Part shown: one piece after another, positions 7,640-10,099 of the stretch
Numbering within the stretch: position 1 is the first letter of the stretch
How the letters are laid out: every line of letters starts with the position of its first letter
Assembly (NCBI GenBank): GCA_003551265.1
Contig: PUMG01000225.1
Location: 1 to 10,099, forward strand
Length of the DNA stretch: 10,099 bases
Origin: Halovenus sp.
Lineage (GTDB): Archaea; Halobacteriota; Halobacteria; Halobacteriales; Haloarculaceae
Reading direction: 5' to 3'
Made by a program: the position numbers and the translations under genes
The notes under the pieces: generated by a model
Databases searched by the model: none
The model's input: only the letters and a program-made list of their open reading frames with translations
Told to the model about the DNA's origin: nothing

Positions 7640-8506
7640 TCACTCCAGCGAGATTTCGTGTGTCTCGCCCGGAACGTGCTCGACAATCACCGTCTCGACC
7701 GAGTTGTCACCGACTGCCACCGTCGCCTCGTACTCTATCTGTCCGATGCAATCCTGGCAGGCTGCGTCCTCCTCCAGCGTGGACTCAACGTCCACTTCGA
7801 CTGTCAACGTCTGGTCATCCAGCGCGAGGTCCGTGACTTCGACTTCGTGACACGGGTTGGACACCTCGACGAGTCCTTCGAGAGTCACCAGGTCCGAATC
7901 GAGACTCGCGTCTGCCCTTTCGCTCTCGGTCGCACAGGCGGCGTCGAGCGTTTCGACGGATTCCAGTGACGGCGCTTCGTCGTCTTCAACACCGCCTGAC
8001 GCGCCCGAAGAGTCAGTGTCTGAACCGTGGACGACCTCGACGGAGTCGACACCATCGTCGCTCAACTCGACTTCGACCTCGTACTCGATTTCACCGATAC
8101 AGTCGACGCAGTGTTCTACATCGTCCTCTGCTTCTGGGTCGACGAACACAGTGAGGTCGGCACCCTCGATTTCGGTGTCAGCCACTGCCTCGTGACACGG
8201 GTTCGGAGCGACCAGTACACCAGTGACCTCGACGGTGTTGTCATCTATCTCGTACGACGAATCGTCAGCGTCCTCTGAACCACAGTCTGCGTCGATGGTG
8301 TCGACACTCACCGAGACTACACTGAGCTCTTCCGGTTCGTCTTCAGTGTCGTCTGGGGTGTCATCGTCCGGCGTGTCATCGTCCGCACCGTCGTCGTCTT
8401 CGAGTTCGTCGTCTGACTCCACCAGGCCGTCGAGGCAGCCAGCAAGCCCTGCTGTTCCTGCAGCGATACTCATTCCCAGCACCTTTCGTCGTGTAAGCCC
8501 TGTCAT
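7640..8506 (-). CDS. Tat-exported lipoprotein with duplicated four-cysteine domain
   Basis: The ATG at 8506 gives 288 residues. It is preferred over the in-frame GTG at 8515 because a TATA box sits 28 bases before it, predicting a leaderless transcript. The N-terminus has a twin-arginine motif (TRRKVLG, 5-11), a short hydrophobic stretch and the lipobox LAGC (Cys24), so export by Tat and lipid anchoring are expected. Residues 30-60 are an Asp/Glu/Pro/Thr stalk. Two homologous domains follow (about 61-160 and 180-282), joined by a Ser/Gly linker. Each has a first Cys (75; 191), an NPCH motif (102-105; 217-220) and a CxDCIGxIEYE motif (133-143; 250-260), with matching spacing. The eight cysteines could form disulfides or bind metal. 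I do not recognise a named family and assign no function. Confidence 0.9.
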   Translation of the reverse strand: MTGLTRRKVLGMSIAAGTAGLAGCLDGLVESDDELEDDDGADDDTPDDDTPDDTEDEPEELSVVSVSVDTIDADCGSEDADDSSYEIDDNTVEVTGVLVAPNPCHEAVADTEIEGADLTVFVDPEAEDDVEHCVDCIGEIEYEVEVELSDDGVDSVEVVHGSDTDSSGASGGVEDDEAPSLESVETLDAACATESERADASLDSDLVTLEGLVEVSNPCHEVEVTDLALDDQTLTVEVDVESTLEEDAACQDCIGQIEYEATVAVGDNSVETVIVEHVPGETHEISLE

Positions 8507-8528
8507 ACCTCTCACTACAACCCCCGGA

Positions 8529-8541
8529 TATAAACAGCCGG
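8529..8541 (-). promoter_or_regulatory. TATA box of the lipoprotein gene (leaderless)
   Basis: On the minus strand TTTATA (8534-8529) begins 28 bases before the ATG at 8506, so the transcript should start at or next to the start codon. This decides the start of the lipoprotein gene. Confidence 0.65.
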
Positions 8542-8548
8542 TGTTCGC

Positions 8549-8564
8549 TCAAACGACTGTTTGA
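8549..8564. promoter_or_regulatory. Palindrome TCAAAC-N4-GTTTGA upstream of the lipoprotein TATA box
   Basis: Perfect 6-bp arms (8549-8554 and 8559-8564) are centred about 25 bp upstream of the TATA centre. A second, overlapping inverted repeat pairs AAACAGCCG (8532-8540) with CGACTGTTT (8554-8562) with one mismatch. The arrangement suits an operator for a dimeric regulator. The core half-site recurs upstream of the SPFH gene. Confidence 0.4.
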
Positions 8565-8686
8565 CCGTACCGAAGCGAGTTCTCCCGAGTTGAGAATCAA
8601 TGCAGGAGGGCATTACTGCCATCTGGACAGTGAAAAGAATCCGGATACGTCAGTGCTGAAAGCCAACGGGATGGAAAGCATGTGAG

Positions 8687-8995
8687 TCACGGTCCGGCAG
8701 CGCTCTGGACTCGCCACCCGCCTTCGATACCACAGGCTTCACGAACGGTGAACTCGAACGTCGTCTCCGAGGTGAGTGTTGACCCACCCTGTACATCTTC
8801 GACCCGCAGCGGGACATCGAGTGCACTCCCACAGCAGCCAACTCCAACGAACTCCTCCCAGATCTCGCCGGGTTCGGCTGTGTCGTGTGCTTTCGGCAGG
8901 TACGTCACGAACGGAGTCCCCTCGACGATGTCTCGGCCCCACGTCGAGAGGTCCGCAGGATACGAGACGACGACGTGTGTTGCTGTGTCTGTCAT
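8687..8995 (-). CDS. Small conserved-looking protein of unknown function with Cys-Cys motif
   Basis: The ATG at 8995 gives 102 residues and is preferred over the GTG at 9010 because a TATA box lies 27 bases upstream of it, again predicting a leaderless message. There is no signal peptide or membrane span, so it is probably cytoplasmic. Visible features are an N-terminal strand HVVVSYPADLSTWGRDIVEG, an EPGEIWEEFVGVGCCGSALDVPLRVEDV core with adjacent cysteines (about 54-55), and a C-terminal FTVREACGIEGGWRV with a third cysteine. The compact all-in-one fold and even composition suggest a real, conserved haloarchaeal protein. I do not recognise the family, and the flanking lipoprotein and pilin genes have their own promoters, so context gives no functional clue. 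Confidence 0.75.
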   Translation of the reverse strand: MTDTATHVVVSYPADLSTWGRDIVEGTPFVTYLPKAHDTAEPGEIWEEFVGVGCCGSALDVPLRVEDVQGGSTLTSETTFEFTVREACGIEGGWRVQSAAGP

Positions 8996-9016
8996 ACCGA
9001 CTCTATACACTCGTCG

Positions 9017-9024
9017 AGTATAGC
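9017..9024 (-). promoter_or_regulatory. TATA box of the 102-residue protein gene (leaderless)
   Basis: TATA on the minus strand (9022-9019) begins 27 bases before the ATG at 8995, matching a leaderless haloarchaeal promoter. A second TATA at 9007-9004 is too close to serve this start. Confidence 0.5.
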
Positions 9025-9089
9025 TGTTCCCCGAGTCACGGACAACAGAGTGGACGAGATGAGCGAGAACACCTCCGAGGAACCATTAC

Positions 9090-9545
9090 CTACGCCTCAG
9101 GCCCGTCGAACGACCGGAGGACTGAAGATTGGGTTCCGTCCCGGTTCGTCCAGACGACGGAGATAGAGTCCTCGGTCTTCATCCATATCGAGACGCTATC
9201 GCCAGCAGACATCTGGTCAAGCGCTCCCGAAAAGTCATCATATTCTGCGACGCTGCTTCCCGTCACACTGAGCAACGACGCATCGATGCTTGGGCCTCCG
9301 ACGTGGGTAATCGTGAGGAGACTCTCGTTTCCTCCTTCTCCCCAAGAGTCTTCGCCGTTAGTTGGATTCTCATCGAAGTCGAAATCGAAGCTCGTTTCGG
9401 GCGCTACGTCGCTGACCTGTTCTCCCAGTCCGAGCACGAACGTCGCAACGACTGCCGCCAGAATGACCGTGACGGCAACCATCAGTATGACGCCGATGAC
9501 CGAACTCACCGCATCGTCCGCTGTGATAAATTTCTTGAGTTGCAT
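9090..9545 (-). CDS. Archaeal type IV pilin (Pilin_N family)
   Basis: The protein has 151 residues. A short charged leader (MQLKKFITADD) is followed by the class III/pilin hydrophobic helix AVSSVIGVILMVAVTVILAAVVATFVLGLGE (12-42), which nearly repeats that of haloarchaeal PilA-type pilins. The prepilin peptidase (PibD type) would be expected to cut before Ala12. The exported part has the usual beta-rich pattern (SLLTITHVGGPSIDASLLSV, a central Asp/Gly loop, DSVSIWM, ISVVWTNRDGTQSSVL). The usual AVSPVIG has Ser in place of Pro at position 15. Such subunits build adhesion pili or regulate them; no pilus ATPase or platform gene is nearby, so it is a stand-alone pilin gene, as is common in haloarchaea. 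The family call is firm but the pilus is not known. Confidence 0.92.
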   Translation of the reverse strand: MQLKKFITADDAVSSVIGVILMVAVTVILAAVVATFVLGLGEQVSDVAPETSFDFDFDENPTNGEDSWGEGGNESLLTITHVGGPSIDASLLSVTGSSVAEYDDFSGALDQMSAGDSVSIWMKTEDSISVVWTNRDGTQSSVLRSFDGPEA

Positions 9546-9604
9546 AGCTGTGTTCTCGTGGACAACGGACCGTACCAGCCCTTCCCCTGTCTCAAGGCCG
9601 TCAG

Positions 9605-9612
9605 CTTATACC
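9605..9612 (-). promoter_or_regulatory. Candidate TATA box for the pilin gene
   Basis: TATAAG on the minus strand (about 9610-9605) lies some 62-65 bases before the pilin ATG and would give a leader of about 35-40 bases. A competing AT-rich block at 9678-9692 lies further away. Neither is decisive. Confidence 0.3.
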
Positions 9613-9654
9613 ACTGGGACTCTGGCCCCCGAAGGCTCGCCGGGTGCGTTGTGT

Positions 9655-9801
9655 TAGTAAGTAAATTTAGTGTAAGGTAATATTAAATGTTCGTACTTAT
9701 TTCAGACTGTGAAAAACAAGACCAGAGAGAGTCACTCACTCTTAGACAGTTTTTCAACAATGAGAAATCAAAAAACAACAACATATATTCTGTATTATAT
9801 T
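9655..9801. other. AT-rich intergenic stretch between hydrolase and pilin genes
   Basis: Roughly 70 percent A+T by eye, in sharp contrast to the flanking genes. No ORF here looks coding. It contains the hydrolase terminator T-run (9770-9775 on the minus strand) and a nested inverted repeat: GTGAAAAAC near 9707-9715 against GTTTTTCA near 9749-9756, with an inner AGAGT-CACTC-ACTCT hairpin near 9728-9742. The pilin gene's upstream control region probably lies here as well. Confidence 0.6.
9764..9781 (-). terminator. T-rich terminator after the hydrolase gene
   Basis: On the minus strand TTGTTGTTGTTTTTTGATTT begins about 20 bases after the hydrolase stop; the longest run is six T (9775-9770). 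U-rich tracts of this type are efficient archaeal terminators. Confidence 0.5.
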
Positions 9802-10099
9802 TCAACCAGGATACACCCCAAGGAATTCCGACAGGGCAGCGTTGAACGCTTCGTGCTGTTCGAGCATGACCAGATGACCACCGTCTTCGAGACAGACATA
9901 CTCACAATCATGGAGATTCTCGGCGAGGTACTCGTGATATGCGGGTGGCGTCAGTCGGTCGTGTTCGCCCACGATGGCGAGAGATGGAATATCTACTGCA
10001 TCGAGTCGGTCACGAACGTCGAAGTGGTGATACGTGAGGAAATCCCGTCTGGTGACGCGCTGGCCTGCATCTCGCATCGCAGCTTTCGAGCGTTCGAGC
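9802..10099 (-). CDS. Alpha/beta hydrolase fold protein, C-terminal part
   Basis: The frame is open from the window edge to the TGA at 9802-9804 (98 visible residues). The ATG at 10077 is internal, since codons LERSKAA precede it without a stop. The segment has the last third of an alpha/beta hydrolase: FDVRDRLDAVDIPSLAIVGEHDRLTPP, where the Asp after Glu-His is the expected catalytic acid, and LEDGGHLVMLEQHEAFNAALSEFL, where the His after Gly-Gly is the catalytic His. The nucleophile elbow (GxSxG) lies outside the window. Substrate class (esterase, haloperoxidase-like, lactone or carboxylester) cannot be told from this part. Confidence 0.88.
   Translation of the reverse strand, partial: LERSKAAMRDAGQRVTRRDFLTYHHFDVRDRLDAVDIPSLAIVGEHDRLTPPAYHEYLAENLHDCEYVCLEDGGHLVMLEQHEAFNAALSEFLGVYPG

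Noticed and set aside
8507..8515. GTG at 8515 as the lipoprotein start
   Set aside because: The TATA box at 8529-8534 predicts a transcript beginning at the ATG at 8506, which directly precedes the twin-arginine motif.
8996..9010. GTG at 9010 as start of the 102-residue protein
   Set aside because: It lies upstream of the predicted transcript start; the ATG at 8995 has the right TATA spacing.
8776..9657. 293-codon plus-strand frame opposite the small protein and pilin genes
   Set aside because: It spans two well-supported opposite-strand genes and their promoters and has no coding character.

Overview
The window looks like chromosomal DNA from a haloarchaeon (class Halobacteria). The proteins are very acidic and Asp/Glu-rich. 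TATA boxes lie 27-30 bases before predicted leaderless starts. There is a twin-arginine lipoprotein, a Pilin_N-type archaeal pilin, and an initiator tRNA of archaeal type. Bases are GC-rich in genes and AT-rich in some intergenic stretches. The species cannot be named from sequence reading alone.

Layout. (a) 2-5653, + strand: the 3' 1883 codons of a giant, probably extracellular protein whose start lies left of the window. It carries part of one beta-propeller, four CARDB-like beta-sandwich modules, an eight-bladed PQQ/BamB-like propeller with an exact 120-base blade period, more CARDB-like modules interrupted by a cupredoxin-like insert, and a dockerin-like C-terminus. (b) 5654-5974: no gene. 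It holds direct repeats and hairpins built around extra copies of the 3' end of the neighbouring tRNA, the pattern expected from repeated site-specific integration. (c) 5975-6049, - strand: initiator tRNA-Met (CAU) with a well-placed TATA box. (d) 6035-7492, - strand: an SPFH/stomatin-family membrane protein followed three bases later by a possible small membrane protein whose reading frame runs into the tRNA. (e) 7640-8506, - strand: a Tat lipoprotein with an acidic stalk and two copies of a four-cysteine domain. (f) 8687-8995, - strand: a small conserved-looking protein of unknown function with a Cys-Cys pair. (g) 9090-9545, - strand: an archaeal type IV pilin. (h) 9802-10099, - strand: the C-terminal part of an alpha/beta hydrolase, running off the right edge.

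Working picture. The genes right of the tRNA all read leftward and appear mostly to be separate transcription units; the SPFH gene and its small downstream ORF are the exception. Three products (giant protein, lipoprotein, pilin) are predicted to act outside the membrane. The tRNA 3' end faces the giant gene, so that gene lies on the side where an integrated element would sit. I see no integrase, transposase, CRISPR array or defence gene. The most useful leads are the stacked tRNA tails, the duplicated cysteine domain of the lipoprotein, the degenerate cupredoxin-like insert, and a palindrome shared by two neighbouring promoters.
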